Of a DNA stretch of 52,713 nt, positions 35,863-44,579 are shown one piece after another. Below the pieces are notes generated by a model, which did no database searches, was not told the DNA's origin, and was given only the letters and a program-made list of their open reading frames with translations. Each line of letters starts with the position of its first letter. Position 1 is the first letter of the stretch. Position numbers and translations under genes: made by a program. Source of the stretch: Actinomycetes bacterium. Lineage in GTDB: Bacteria; Actinomycetota; Actinomycetes; Mycobacteriales; Mycobacteriaceae. The DNA is taken from positions 1 to 52,713 of the forward strand of contig JAEYUQ010000020.1 in NCBI GenBank assembly GCA_023432405.1. Reading direction: 5' to 3'.

Positions 35863-35936
35863 GCCCCAGTAGCCCAATTGGCAGAGGCAACGGATTCAAA
35901 ACCCGTCCAGTGTGAGTTCGACTCTCACCTGGGGCA
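35863..35936 (+). tRNA. tRNA with anticodon CAA (leucine), short variable loop
   Basis: A 74-base cloverleaf: acceptor GCCCCAG/CTGGGGC, D arm with the GG of the loop, anticodon loop TTCAAAA (anticodon CAA), five-base variable loop CCAGT, and T arm GTGAG/CTCAC with TTCGACT. CCA is not encoded. The anticodon reads the Leu codon TTG, yet Leu tRNAs normally have a long variable arm, which this one lacks. The anticodon stem has an A-C mismatch next to the loop and the D stem a C-A mismatch. It is a genuine tRNA-like gene by structure. Its charging identity should be treated with care. Confidence 0.85.
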
Positions 35937-36364
35937 CAGAGTTTATTTCCAGACATAAGGCCGTGTTCTTCACTCCTTCTGTCGCCTGCACTTACTCAAG
36001 TACTCGGGATGACACCTCTAGCTGCGAGGATTGATAATTATCCCAAGAATGTTGCTCGCTTTAGTGTGGATTTTGGTTATTAAATCAACTGCGCTTCCAA
36101 CATAAGGTTCATTCACCAACCTTGGTTCTGCGCGGACGTGGCTGTTTAGTCCCATTGCATCGGATGTGCCGCATGGCTTCGCAATGAAAACTCGGCTTCG
36201 AGGGAGGCTGCAGCAGTCGTATGACCTATCGTTATATTACTGATAGCTTCCTTTTTCATGGGAGAACCTTAAACAAGATCTGATCCAAGCAGTATTCAAG
36301 AGCTCAATGCTTGGCTCCGGAGCATACTTCAGGATTCGCGATCCAATTGACATCATAGAGCACG
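35937..36364. other. Gene-poor stretch after the tRNA with a possible gene remnant
   Basis: 428 bases without a complete gene. On the minus strand 36018-36236 stays open for 72 codons ending in TAG. The translation looks protein-like (RVFIAKPCGTSDAMGLNS, VNEPYVGSAVDLITKI), but no start codon lies near the beginning and no ribosome site is seen. It may be a decayed gene. I do not recognise it. I see no copy of the tRNA 3' end that would mark an integration site. Confidence 0.25.
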
Positions 36365-37540
36365 TTATCGTCGTTGCCACAACGTCACGTAGACACCAAC
36401 TATAACGATTATTAGCCAAACCAGAAATGGAATCACGTCATCAGTAAACGTGGCTTGGGTGATCGGAAGTTCAAAGAATAACTGAGCAAGCCCAGATGCA
36501 GCAAAAATTAGAGCGAATATCTCCAGAATCTTTTTCCCTTGATCTTCACGCTTAGCCGTCGCGAACTCTATCCTCTCGCACGCGCGAGCATAAGCGCTGT
36601 TCGCACGTTCGATTTCCTGATCGAGCTCGCTAGTGACCACAAGATTTTCAACAATTTCCGTTGCATCGTGAGGTGAATTTGCACCCAATCTTGTGACAGC
36701 CCTCGTTGTGATCTGTGAAAACTCCTGACCGGCGAGCAAAAGGTTCATACCTTGATCTGAGTGGGAACTCACTAGAGGTGTGTTTGTAGAAATACGGTTC
36801 AGAGCATAAGCAGCCAACCAGGTGGACTGCACCCGAAATTCACAGAGTGATACCAAATCGATCAGGGTACTTCCAGTGGGAACCACCACCACTACACTCG
36901 ACCATGAGGAATACACCATCCCTGGAAATGTGGAACACACTGTTGGTGCAGGAAGATTGAGCTCAACAGTACTCATCGCTGCATGAACCTCCTCTACTGA
37001 GGGCAGTTCCTCGGCTCGTTCCGTAATCCCGCAGCCTATCGAGCGCGGTTCAAGAAGTGCACTAATAACTTGATCTTCTCCGTGAGGGGAGATCTCAAAG
37101 AGGGATAGAGAGTAGGTGAATACAGGTTCATCTCCGCGATCTTCCCGAGATCTTTTAGAAACTGCGCGCAGAAAGCCTCGCACCTCTCTAATTATCCGCA
37201 CACAATCCTGAACTTGCTCAGGCAGAACATGTGAGCCAATATCTTGTTGAAACTGAACACGATCTCGTAATGATAATGCAACACTATCCGCGGAGTCACC
37301 ATACTCGAATTTAACTCGAACTACACCAAATCCAGATTCTGGCAGATAGATAACCAGGTTATCTTTTTCAAGAATTTTAACTCTACTTGGCACAATATTA
37401 TCTATATCATTCAACCGAAGTGAAGAATTAAATTCAACCCAACCATTGCGAGTAAAATATTGTATTACTTTGTCGGCTTTCTCCTGAGAACGAAGTGACT
37501 CCCCACACTCAAAGGGAAGGAACTCATACCTGTTAAGCAA
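36365..37540 (-). CDS. Unknown protein with two C-terminal membrane segments
   Basis: 391 residues, not recognised. A long soluble N-terminal region (1-300) is followed by a charged helix likely to coil (about 304-336, ELDQEIERANSAYARACERI) and two hydrophobic segments (about 338-356 and 369-389) separated by a short polar loop, ending in WQRR. A long helix followed by two C-terminal membrane helices recalls CorA-like channels, but no GMN motif is present, so that is only a shape comparison. The start is TTG 37540 with AGAGGGA upstream, overlapping the hydrolase stop by eight bases. Base composition is AT-richer than the neighbours, suggesting transfer. Confidence 0.75.
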   Translation of the reverse strand: MLNRYEFLPFECGESLRSQEKADKVIQYFTRNGWVEFNSSLRLNDIDNIVPSRVKILEKDNLVIYLPESGFGVVRVKFEYGDSADSVALSLRDRVQFQQDIGSHVLPEQVQDCVRIIREVRGFLRAVSKRSREDRGDEPVFTYSLSLFEISPHGEDQVISALLEPRSIGCGITERAEELPSVEEVHAAMSTVELNLPAPTVCSTFPGMVYSSWSSVVVVVPTGSTLIDLVSLCEFRVQSTWLAAYALNRISTNTPLVSSHSDQGMNLLLAGQEFSQITTRAVTRLGANSPHDATEIVENLVVTSELDQEIERANSAYARACERIEFATAKREDQGKKILEIFALIFAASGLAQLFFELPITQATFTDDVIPFLVWLIIVIVGVYVTLWQRR

Positions 37541-38057
37541 CTAAGGATCCCTCTCTGAGAACATTTTTTGCACCTATATAGCGCTCTAACATACGTCCAG
37601 CAGATTTATCAGCTTCAGGGCCACCATTAGAAGCGCAAGCTTTGAGATCAATGCTCACAGGTATACCGTGATCAAACAGAAGTGCTGCATTAACTGCGAC
37701 ACAGACATCCGTATCAATTCCGACAACCATAACCTCATCGACATGATATCTCTCAATGGCATCTATGAGAGGTTTTCCAGCAGAGTAAGTCCCTTTATCA
37801 ATCACAAGATCAGCAGCTTTTTCAACTTTCTCGTCCAGATCAATATCTTCTTTATTAGTGAACTTAAACCATCCTAGCTGATTCCGAAATAATGAATCTT
37901 CTGGGTTGTAAAATCTCGTTGCAATCACAACGTCGAAAGTTTTACTATCCAAGAGCTTGTAAAGTGGAGCTAAACATTTCCGGGTGTAGTCAGAAATGAA
38001 GCCCTTTTGAACGTCGACCACTAAAAGGCAAGTCTTACTTTGAGTAACTGTGCTCAC
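37533..38057 (-). CDS. Isochorismatase-like cysteine hydrolase
   Basis: 174 residues from GTG 38057, with GGAGG five bases upstream; the frame is open to GTG 38069. The fold is recognisable by CLLVVDVQKGF (catalytic Asp), the lysine in VIDKGTYSAGKP and GIDTDVCVAVNAALLFDHG (catalytic Cys and the preceding cis-peptide segment). Family members hydrolyse isochorismate, nicotinamide, carbamoyl or N-acyl amides; the substrate here is unknown. It is translationally coupled to the two-membrane-segment protein, shares its AT-rich composition, and may supply the catalytic part of a two-gene system. Confidence 0.88.
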   Translation of the reverse strand: MSTVTQSKTCLLVVDVQKGFISDYTRKCLAPLYKLLDSKTFDVVIATRFYNPEDSLFRNQLGWFKFTNKEDIDLDEKVEKAADLVIDKGTYSAGKPLIDAIERYHVDEVMVVGIDTDVCVAVNAALLFDHGIPVSIDLKACASNGGPEADKSAGRMLERYIGAKNVLREGSLVA

Positions 38058-38146
38058 GATGTCCTCCACATCAAAGCTAGGATCGCTGCCAAACCCACGC
38101 AGCCTATCCTACGGCTGTTTAGCTTCGCTGCCATTATCACTGCTTC

Positions 38147-38162
38147 TCCCGGGAGGTTACCC
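38147..38162. other. Short hairpin in the gap before the surface-protein operon
   Basis: GGGAGG and CCTCCC separated by TTAC. It lies between divergent units and has no T-run, so its role is unclear. Confidence 0.25.
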
Positions 38163-38202
38163 TCCCGTGGCTGACATGGAGAGAAGTACTACCTTCTTCT
38201 AA

Positions 38203-38232
38203 TTGACAACTGTTTTCGTTACTGACTAGATT
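38203..38232 (+). promoter_or_regulatory. Promoter of the anchored-repeat transporter operon
   Basis: A perfect -35 TTGACA (38203-38208) and -10 TAGATT (38227-38232), 18 bases apart, about 98 bases before the first GTG. It is the strongest consensus promoter seen in the window. The leader holds CACGCC (38265-38270) and GGCGTG (38290-38295), which can pair. No Zur or DtxR/IdeR box was recognised. Confidence 0.7.
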
Positions 38233-38329
38233 GGGCGTGTTCGGAGTCAGTCTCTGTCTGTTGTCACGCCTATACCCTGATTCCACCCAGGCGTGGCCAC
38301 GGACAGCGTGAATGTCAAGGAGTGCTCAC

Positions 38330-40408
38330 GTGACATCAGCAAGTGTGCAACGCACTTTCCTATCTACTTGCTCTTCCCTTGGACTACTTCTCTTGAGCAG
38401 TGCCCTCATTGCCCTGACCTGTCTGTTTTCCCTTGTCTCTACTCCTCAAGCCCACGCTTCAAGCGGCTACACGCTGGCAGATGGTCACGCGGACATTTTC
38501 TACGCTATCGCCAGTGGCGATGCTTTGGGTCTCGCGCTCAAAGAGGACGTCTCTGGCAGTGACGTTCTCCACTTCCCGGAGGACGTCACCCTAGCGGTTG
38601 GCGATAACGCTTTCAGTCAGGACGTTGCCGAAGTGCCAGAAATCGGAACCCCGGGATACTACCTGCCACAGACCCAGCAGCCAGGCATCTTATGGCCAGG
38701 TTGGTCTACTCAGCAGGTGGCATCGCAGGGACTAGAGCAGGTTGACTTTACCTTCGATTCCGTGAGCGGCCCTGGAGATGTGTTTCTCTTCACCCAGCGA
38801 GGCCTCGGTGATTTGGGGCCGATTCTCAGTGACGGCAGCTTCCTCCTCCAATCCGGTTCCGTACTACCCCAGGATCACCCTGCCCACGTCCACGCCAACT
38901 GGGTATTTACCCAGCCTGGCACCTATAAAATGGCAGTCAGCGCACATAGCGGAGGACTGTCCAGTGACAGCCATACCTACACCTGGGAGGTTGGCGGCAG
39001 CCCCTCCACGAGCATTGCCGACGACGCCCTTCAACCTGCTGATATGGTGCGCCGTCCGAGCACGCAGACAGCACCTGAAGCTCCGGCAGACCTCAGCCAC
39101 GATCAGGCGCCAGTACCCAACTCTGTAGACGCTGCGAATGAGCCACCAGCGCCCGCCAATACCGAGGAGGCGGCACTCGATGGTACTCCCAGCGAGGAAA
39201 TAATCTCAGAACAAGTCATCTCTGGAACCATCCGCAGTGATCAGGAAATATTCCCGGATCAGACTGTGCCAGACAGCCCCAGCCAACCGCACGCTTCCGA
39301 AAATCAAGCACAGAGTGACGGTGAGGACTGGAACACTCCACGCAGTGATGAGGAAGATACCTCATCCCCAGACACAGCGACGCAACGCCTAGCACCGGTG
39401 TCGGAAAACTCACGTCCGGCCAGCGACGTCGTTAAGGGTACTAACTCCCACTCAGCAAGCCCTCACTCTCCTGTGAAGAACGATGCGAGTCAGAAGCTAT
39501 GCCATAGCCTTGTCCCCCTTATCAAAGACGACCGTCAACAGCCACCGCAGTGGCGTAAGACTGGGGAGCTCAGTTTTGGTTTAGGAGACAGCGCCCGCGT
39601 GGATCTTCCCAGCGCTCTAGGACCGCTAGAGCCAGGCTCGGTCTGGATGATTGGAGCTACTCAGCAAGACGGAGTGCCCTGGGTAGGGGCCAACAGTCAG
39701 CACCCCAGTATTCGTGAGCACATCGATGGAGGGCTTACGTGGGAGCTGACGGATTTTAAAGGGCCTGGAACCATGTTCGTTTATGAACAGGGCAACCTAG
39801 GGAAGATCGTGGGGAAAGAATGGTTCCGCGGACAGGGTTCCACAGCGGAAGGAACCGTGGAGATCCACGAGAACACGCACGTCCACCCCAATTGGGTGTT
39901 TTCCCAGCCAGGAACCTATGAAGTCACTATCACCCAATCTGGCGCAGATAAAGACGGCAGCACGGTATCCGGTACTGGAACTCTTACCTTCCATGTGGGA
40001 GATACCACGAACAGCGATGCCACAGAAGGACACTTCGATATTGGAGCCGAACGTACAGAAACCTCTTGTTCTGCTTCTCAGCCAGGAAACTCGCAGGATG
40101 GCGAGTCTTCCAGCCATGACGCTGGCAATTCAGATAGTAAGCACTCTGAGAGCTCCTCAGATACTGAGGCCTCTTCATCCTCGACAGATAACAACCAGTC
40201 TGTCTCTTCGGCAGCTACTGCCAATCGGGGACGGTTACGGAACTCCGAGGGCGCATCTCCAGCATCTCCGCACCGAGTTACGGCTACCTCTCAGCAGGAG
40301 AAAACTGGTGTGGCCTGGGAGGCCGTCGTCATTGCGCTCCTTGGCGTTCTCATGGGAACGGTGGGCGCCATGTTCTATCGCAGTGCTCGCAAGGAACGAG
40401 AGGAATGA
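38330..40408 (+). CDS. Surface protein A of the anchored-repeat ABC transporter locus
   Basis: 692 residues with a signal peptide cleaved after AHA (residue 43). Two copies of the actinobacterial surface-anchored (choice-of-anchor M, TIGR03769-type) domain lie at about 48-228 and 385-560, with HVHANWVF (His186, His188) and HVHPNWVF (His517, His519). Between them is a Pro/Ser/Glu-rich linker, and after them a Ser-rich stalk and a membrane helix (about 656-682) ending in RKEREE. There is no LPXTG. A truncated domain start, EGHFDIG, follows the second domain. GTG 38330 has AAGGAG seven bases upstream; ATG 38312 is open but worse. Role: probably exposed ligand capture for the transporter. Confidence 0.85.
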   Translation: MTSASVQRTFLSTCSSLGLLLLSSALIALTCLFSLVSTPQAHASSGYTLADGHADIFYAIASGDALGLALKEDVSGSDVLHFPEDVTLAVGDNAFSQDVAEVPEIGTPGYYLPQTQQPGILWPGWSTQQVASQGLEQVDFTFDSVSGPGDVFLFTQRGLGDLGPILSDGSFLLQSGSVLPQDHPAHVHANWVFTQPGTYKMAVSAHSGGLSSDSHTYTWEVGGSPSTSIADDALQPADMVRRPSTQTAPEAPADLSHDQAPVPNSVDAANEPPAPANTEEAALDGTPSEEIISEQVISGTIRSDQEIFPDQTVPDSPSQPHASENQAQSDGEDWNTPRSDEEDTSSPDTATQRLAPVSENSRPASDVVKGTNSHSASPHSPVKNDASQKLCHSLVPLIKDDRQQPPQWRKTGELSFGLGDSARVDLPSALGPLEPGSVWMIGATQQDGVPWVGANSQHPSIREHIDGGLTWELTDFKGPGTMFVYEQGNLGKIVGKEWFRGQGSTAEGTVEIHENTHVHPNWVFSQPGTYEVTITQSGADKDGSTVSGTGTLTFHVGDTTNSDATEGHFDIGAERTETSCSASQPGNSQDGESSSHDAGNSDSKHSESSSDTEASSSSTDNNQSVSSAATANRGRLRNSEGASPASPHRVTATSQQEKTGVAWEAVVIALLGVLMGTVGAMFYRSARKEREE

Positions 40409-42054
40409 TGAGTCCCGGTAGCGCCTTAGCTCCTTGCCTGTTTCCATTCGGAGCACTGATTACTTCCGCGTGTCTGCTCTGCGCCAGCGCATTCGCCATT
40501 CCCGCAGCCTCCGCCCAGGACACCACACTCTCGGTGGTGGCAACTACACCCATCCTCGGTGACTTTGCACAAAACGTGGGTGGGAATCACGTAACCGTCA
40601 CCACCCTGCTTCATAGCGATACGGAGGCTTTGTCCTTTGACCCCTCTTTACGAGAGATGACTCGCATCTCTGCAGCTGATGTTGTTCTGACGCACCACCT
40701 GAATCTTGAACCGGAACCACTGATGCACGCCTTGGAGTCTGCACTCAAACCAGAGGCACAGTTGGTTCGCGTTGCTGAACACATTCCGGCCTACGACGGC
40801 GACATGATTCCCCTCGTGGAAGATGCCGCTTTAGATACGGCGTGGTTGGGGTTCAATGTTCAGGAATCCACCCAACCTGTCACCCTGCGCATGACCCACA
40901 GCAGCGGGCCGGGGGAGGTCACAGCCTTTATTACTGGGGCGCTTGGAGAACCTCATCGTGCCCTGCAATTCCCTGGCGACGCCTCCTTCAAGCTGGCTGC
41001 CGGATCTCACACCCACCTCAACTGGGCATTCACGGCTCCGGGAGAATACAACGTGGAGCTTCAAGCCACATCCCCCGATGGCACGATAAACGAACGCTCG
41101 TCACTTCGCTTCATAGTGGGCACCAACCCAGCTGGATCTGAGGTACCCATCATCGATCATGGGCACTGGGACATTACCGTGAGAACCCCTACTCACACCT
41201 CACGCACACCCGCTGGGCACAAGCACTCTCGAAAAGCTCCCGCCACTCTCAGCGCGCAGCAGAACGACGCTGCGAAGAGGGGCGTCGCCAAGGAAGCGCT
41301 TGCTCTGGTTGGGGAAGACTCCACAGGTGAACACTCCGAAGTACCGCTTGACCAGGCGACCATTGCTGTTCCACCGGCAACGCTCATGGATATTCCCAAA
41401 GATAAACACTTTGATTTTCTCAGGAGGAACCCGGCGCAGAAGAACTCCAAAGAACACCAGGAGGTCTATATGCTAGCGCAGGCGGTGGTGGGCCGGCACC
41501 GCCACGGTGACGTGGATCCCCATGTGTGGCTGAATCCCCACAATGCCCAAGCTGCAGCCATGGTGATTGCAGCTGCGCTCAGCCGTGCAGACCCAGCCCA
41601 TTCCGATGAGTATGCCCGCAATGCGCGTTCCTATCAACAACGGATAGAAACCACTAGCCAGAACGTTCAGGCTGAGCTGGAGCAAATTCCAGATGAGCGC
41701 CGTTATCTTATCTCTGACTATGACGCGCTGCGCTACTTCGCTGAGTTTTATGACTTTACGGTGGCTGGGTTTATCGGCAGGCATCCGAACGATCAACCTT
41801 CTACGCGGCAGCTCGTGACAGTGAGCAGAGCGATTGCTTCTTTAAACCTGCCAGCAGTTTTTCAAGACGCTGCCACTACCACCGCCAGCAGTGGCGCCGG
41901 AACGGCAGATCTGCGCGCCATCGCCTCAGATCGCGGCGTTGATACGTGTTCTTTGTATCTCTCCTCCTTTGACCCAGCTGCAGGCGTGAGAGATTATCTC
42001 AGCCTTCTCACTACCACTGCCCATACTGTTTCACACTGCCTCATCAAGGAGTAA
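40405..42054 (+). CDS. Chimeric substrate-binding protein of the anchored-repeat ABC transporter
   Basis: 549 residues, ZnuA/TroA-like (cluster A-I) binding protein with a surface domain inserted between its lobes. Signal peptide to ASA (about 37), lobe 1 VVATTPILGDFAQNVGG to about 135, inserted domain about 138-250 with HTHLNW (His202, His204), a His-rich linker, then lobe 2 from about 345 with DPHVWLNPHNA (His373). Of the four usual metal ligands, His373 and Asp488 remain. By alignment the first His is Leu76 and the third is Tyr439. No lipobox is seen. ATG 40405 overlaps the upstream stop; ATG 40408 is also possible. Confidence 0.87.
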   Translation: MMSPGSALAPCLFPFGALITSACLLCASAFAIPAASAQDTTLSVVATTPILGDFAQNVGGNHVTVTTLLHSDTEALSFDPSLREMTRISAADVVLTHHLNLEPEPLMHALESALKPEAQLVRVAEHIPAYDGDMIPLVEDAALDTAWLGFNVQESTQPVTLRMTHSSGPGEVTAFITGALGEPHRALQFPGDASFKLAAGSHTHLNWAFTAPGEYNVELQATSPDGTINERSSLRFIVGTNPAGSEVPIIDHGHWDITVRTPTHTSRTPAGHKHSRKAPATLSAQQNDAAKRGVAKEALALVGEDSTGEHSEVPLDQATIAVPPATLMDIPKDKHFDFLRRNPAQKNSKEHQEVYMLAQAVVGRHRHGDVDPHVWLNPHNAQAAAMVIAAALSRADPAHSDEYARNARSYQQRIETTSQNVQAELEQIPDERRYLISDYDALRYFAEFYDFTVAGFIGRHPNDQPSTRQLVTVSRAIASLNLPAVFQDAATTTASSGAGTADLRAIASDRGVDTCSLYLSSFDPAAGVRDYLSLLTTTAHTVSHCLIKE

Positions 42055-42058
42055 GCCA

Positions 42059-42943
42059 ATGTTTGATGTACGTGTTTCCAGGACGAAAACCCTCGCCGCT
42101 GTAACGATGCTCAGCTGTGCTGGGCTGATCCTGGGTGCAGGATTCCAACCCTCCGCCGCTGATGACCTCGATCAGGTGGTGACGGCCGATGAAGGCATTG
42201 TTCCCCTGGGGACTCCCCATGACATGAATTCCGGACACGCTGACCTAGGGCCCATGATTCTGGATGGCCAGGCACAACTCATGGTTCGAGACGATGCTGA
42301 TTCCCCACCGGCGTGGTGGCATCTGGACGATGTTGTGTTCACTGTGGGCGACAACGCCCGTAACTCCCGCCCTGACAGCGATGACTACGCATTCACTGGG
42401 GCAGACCCTGGTCAAGATATGTGGCTTATTCCCCAAACTCAGATTCCGGATGTGCCCTGGCTGGGCTGGAATACTCAGTCCCCTACCCTTTTCGAGGCTG
42501 GGGCTCGAGGAATGCGCCTGACCTTGGAAGCCCATGAGGGTCCAGGGGATCTTTCCCTCTTCGTTCAATCCGGGGGCTTCGATGCACCCACAGTTCTCAT
42601 GTCCACTCACGATGGCATAGACGAAGAAGACAGCGTGTGGGCGGAGATGAATACCCACGTCCACGCTAACTGGGTGTTCACGGAACCCGGAGTCCATCTT
42701 GTTCGCCTGGGCGTGACCCTTGATGGTACCGATCAACCCACCTTCAGCCAGACTGTGCGCTTCACCGTAGGGCCAGATGCAGGCAGCCCAGAGCTTATCG
42801 ACGCCGCTCGTAGCGCCGACGAGCCTGAAGCCAATGCCGCATCGCCGGAGCACAACTCATTCCTCCCCTGGATATGGGCGCTGTCGGGAGCACTTGTGCT
42901 CCTGATTCTCCTCGGTATCCTGCTATTTAAGGGCAAGAAATGA
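42059..42943 (+). CDS. Surface protein B of the anchored-repeat ABC transporter locus
   Basis: 294 residues: a signal peptide ending near SAA (about 35), one surface-anchored-type domain (about 55-245) beginning with GHADLG and carrying PWLGWNTQ, GPGDLSLFVQ and HVHANWVF (His200, His202), then a short linker and a C-terminal membrane helix (about 268-289) ending in KGKK. There is no LPXTG. AAGGAG sits at the end of the preceding gene, four bases separate the two genes, and its stop overlaps the ATPase start (ATGA). It is the minimal single-domain member of the locus. Confidence 0.86.
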   Translation: MFDVRVSRTKTLAAVTMLSCAGLILGAGFQPSAADDLDQVVTADEGIVPLGTPHDMNSGHADLGPMILDGQAQLMVRDDADSPPAWWHLDDVVFTVGDNARNSRPDSDDYAFTGADPGQDMWLIPQTQIPDVPWLGWNTQSPTLFEAGARGMRLTLEAHEGPGDLSLFVQSGGFDAPTVLMSTHDGIDEEDSVWAEMNTHVHANWVFTEPGVHLVRLGVTLDGTDQPTFSQTVRFTVGPDAGSPELIDAARSADEPEANAASPEHNSFLPWIWALSGALVLLILLGILLFKGKK

Positions 42944-43677
42944 CCATTGATACCCATCAGCTCAGCGTGGTTCTGAACGCACGCCCTGTTCTTGAGAACG
43001 TCACTATCAGCGTTCACACCGGGGAGTTCGTTGCCCTGGTTGGCCCCAATGGCGCAGGTAAGACCACCTTGATACGCAGCATTCTGGGATTGCTTACTCC
43101 GGAATCTGGGAAGGTAACAAGACATGGGCGTTTAGGCTATGTTCCCCAAAAGTCAGAGATGGACTGGAGCTTCCCTATCTCTGTGCGACGCTGTGTGGCC
43201 AATGGCCGCGCCGGACTGACACACCCGTGGCAACGAGACCCAGCCAGTACCCGGGCAGTTCAGATCGCTCTCCAGCACGTTGAGCTGGAGGAATTCGCTG
43301 ATCGCCCCATCGCTGCACTCTCGGGTGGGCAGCGCCAAAGAGTTCTGGTGGCCAGGGCGTTAGCAAGTGAACCAGACACCCTCATCCTGGATGAGCCCTT
43401 CACTGGAGTGGATATGCCTACGCAGGAGCTCCTGATCAGCTTGTTCCAGCGCTTGGCTCACAAGGGTGCGAGCATCCTGATGTCTACCCATGATCTGGGC
43501 TCAGCCATGGATTCCTGTACCCGAGTAATCCTCTTGAACCGCACCGTCCGTGCCGATGCACTCCCCTCAGAGCTCAAGAATCCCACCCTGTGGATGGAGA
43601 CATTCAACGTTGGTTCCCACGCGCCAATTCTCCGGGAAGCAGGAATTTCGTTATCTCAGGAGGTGACTGCTCAATGA
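42940..43677 (+). CDS. ABC transporter ATPase (anchored-repeat / metal-type)
   Basis: 245-residue ATPase with Walker A GPNGAGKT (35-42), Q-loop VPQKSEMDW, signature LSGGQRQR, Walker B LILDEPFTGVD and H-loop STHDL. It groups with ZnuC/MntA-type ATPases of manganese/zinc transporters and matches the anchored-repeat subfamily by context. Overlaps of four bases on both sides (ATGA) show strict translational coupling, so subunit ratios are set by the operon. Confidence 0.93.
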   Translation: MTIDTHQLSVVLNARPVLENVTISVHTGEFVALVGPNGAGKTTLIRSILGLLTPESGKVTRHGRLGYVPQKSEMDWSFPISVRRCVANGRAGLTHPWQRDPASTRAVQIALQHVELEEFADRPIAALSGGQRQRVLVARALASEPDTLILDEPFTGVDMPTQELLISLFQRLAHKGASILMSTHDLGSAMDSCTRVILLNRTVRADALPSELKNPTLWMETFNVGSHAPILREAGISLSQEVTAQ

Positions 43678-44579
43678 ACCAGTCTCTATCTCCCATGGCG
43701 TTTCTTGCAGACCTCACCAACCCTGCCCTCAGCTTCCTCCCACGTGCCCTGTTTATGGTTATCATCTGCGCGGTGGTGTGCGGAGTAGTGGGCTGTTACG
43801 TGGTGCTTCGCGGCATGGCCTTCCTTGGCGACGCCGTCGCACACTCAGTGTTCCCTGGAATTGCCGTAGCCTTCGCCCTCCAGGGTTCGGTTCTGGTAGG
43901 CGGCGCTCTCAGCGGACTCCTGGTAGCTATTCTGATTGCTCTTTTGGCACGGCGTCGCTCAGTAAAAACCGATGCGCTCATCGGTGTGCTTTTCGCTGCT
44001 GCCTTTGCCCTAGGCATGGTGGTTATCTCCCAGGTAGACGGCTACACAGCCTCTCTTCAAGGATTTCTTTTTGGGTCCATCGCTGGTGTGAGCCCTCAGG
44101 ATCTAGGAGTGACCGCAGCAATCGCCGGAGCCATTGTGGTAGTGCTCCTTGTATTTACACCCGGCCTGGTGGCTGTGGCTCTTGATCCTGACACCGCCCG
44201 CGTGATGAAAATTCAGGTGACGCTGTATGACGTCCTCCTCTACGCCGTAGTAGCCACTGCAGTTGTTATATCAGTGAAAACCGTGGGAACCATGTTGGTT
44301 TTAGCGCTCCTCATTACCCCAGCAGTGTGCGCCCGGCTGCTCACCGATAGCCTTCCCAGAATGATGGCCTTGTCCGCTGGGATTGGCGCACTGAGTGGAG
44401 TGGCAGGTCTGTACCTGTCCTGGGCATGGAACTGGCCTACGGGAGCTGCCATCGTCCTCACGTGTACCGCAGTGTTCTGTGTGTGCTACGTGCTGGAGCC
44501 CTATCGCGCGCGAATGCGCAGATTTAACCTTCCATCTTCGATACCTACTCATCTCACCCGGGAGGAGCTGCCCCAATGA
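43674..44579 (+). CDS. ABC transporter permease (anchored-repeat / metal-type)
   Basis: 301 residues, about eight membrane helices, ABC-3 family (ZnuB/MntB type). The coupling-region segment GMAFLGDAVAHSVFPGIAVAF is the family hallmark. ATG 43674 overlaps the ATPase stop and has GGAGGT upstream; the frame stays open to 43590 inside the ATPase gene, which is not a credible start. It would pass the cargo delivered by the chimeric binding protein. The cargo is inferred only from family: Mn, Zn or a chelate. Confidence 0.93.
   Translation: MNQSLSPMAFLADLTNPALSFLPRALFMVIICAVVCGVVGCYVVLRGMAFLGDAVAHSVFPGIAVAFALQGSVLVGGALSGLLVAILIALLARRRSVKTDALIGVLFAAAFALGMVVISQVDGYTASLQGFLFGSIAGVSPQDLGVTAAIAGAIVVVLLVFTPGLVAVALDPDTARVMKIQVTLYDVLLYAVVATAVVISVKTVGTMLVLALLITPAVCARLLTDSLPRMMALSAGIGALSGVAGLYLSWAWNWPTGAAIVLTCTAVFCVCYVLEPYRARMRRFNLPSSIPTHLTREELPQ

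Noticed and set aside
35863..38057. A complete integrative element at the tRNA
   Set aside because: No integrase gene and no duplicated tRNA 3' end were seen, so transfer is inferred only from composition and position.
38058..38329. A Zur or iron-regulator operator before the transporter operon
   Set aside because: No convincing palindrome matching those sites is visible around the promoter.
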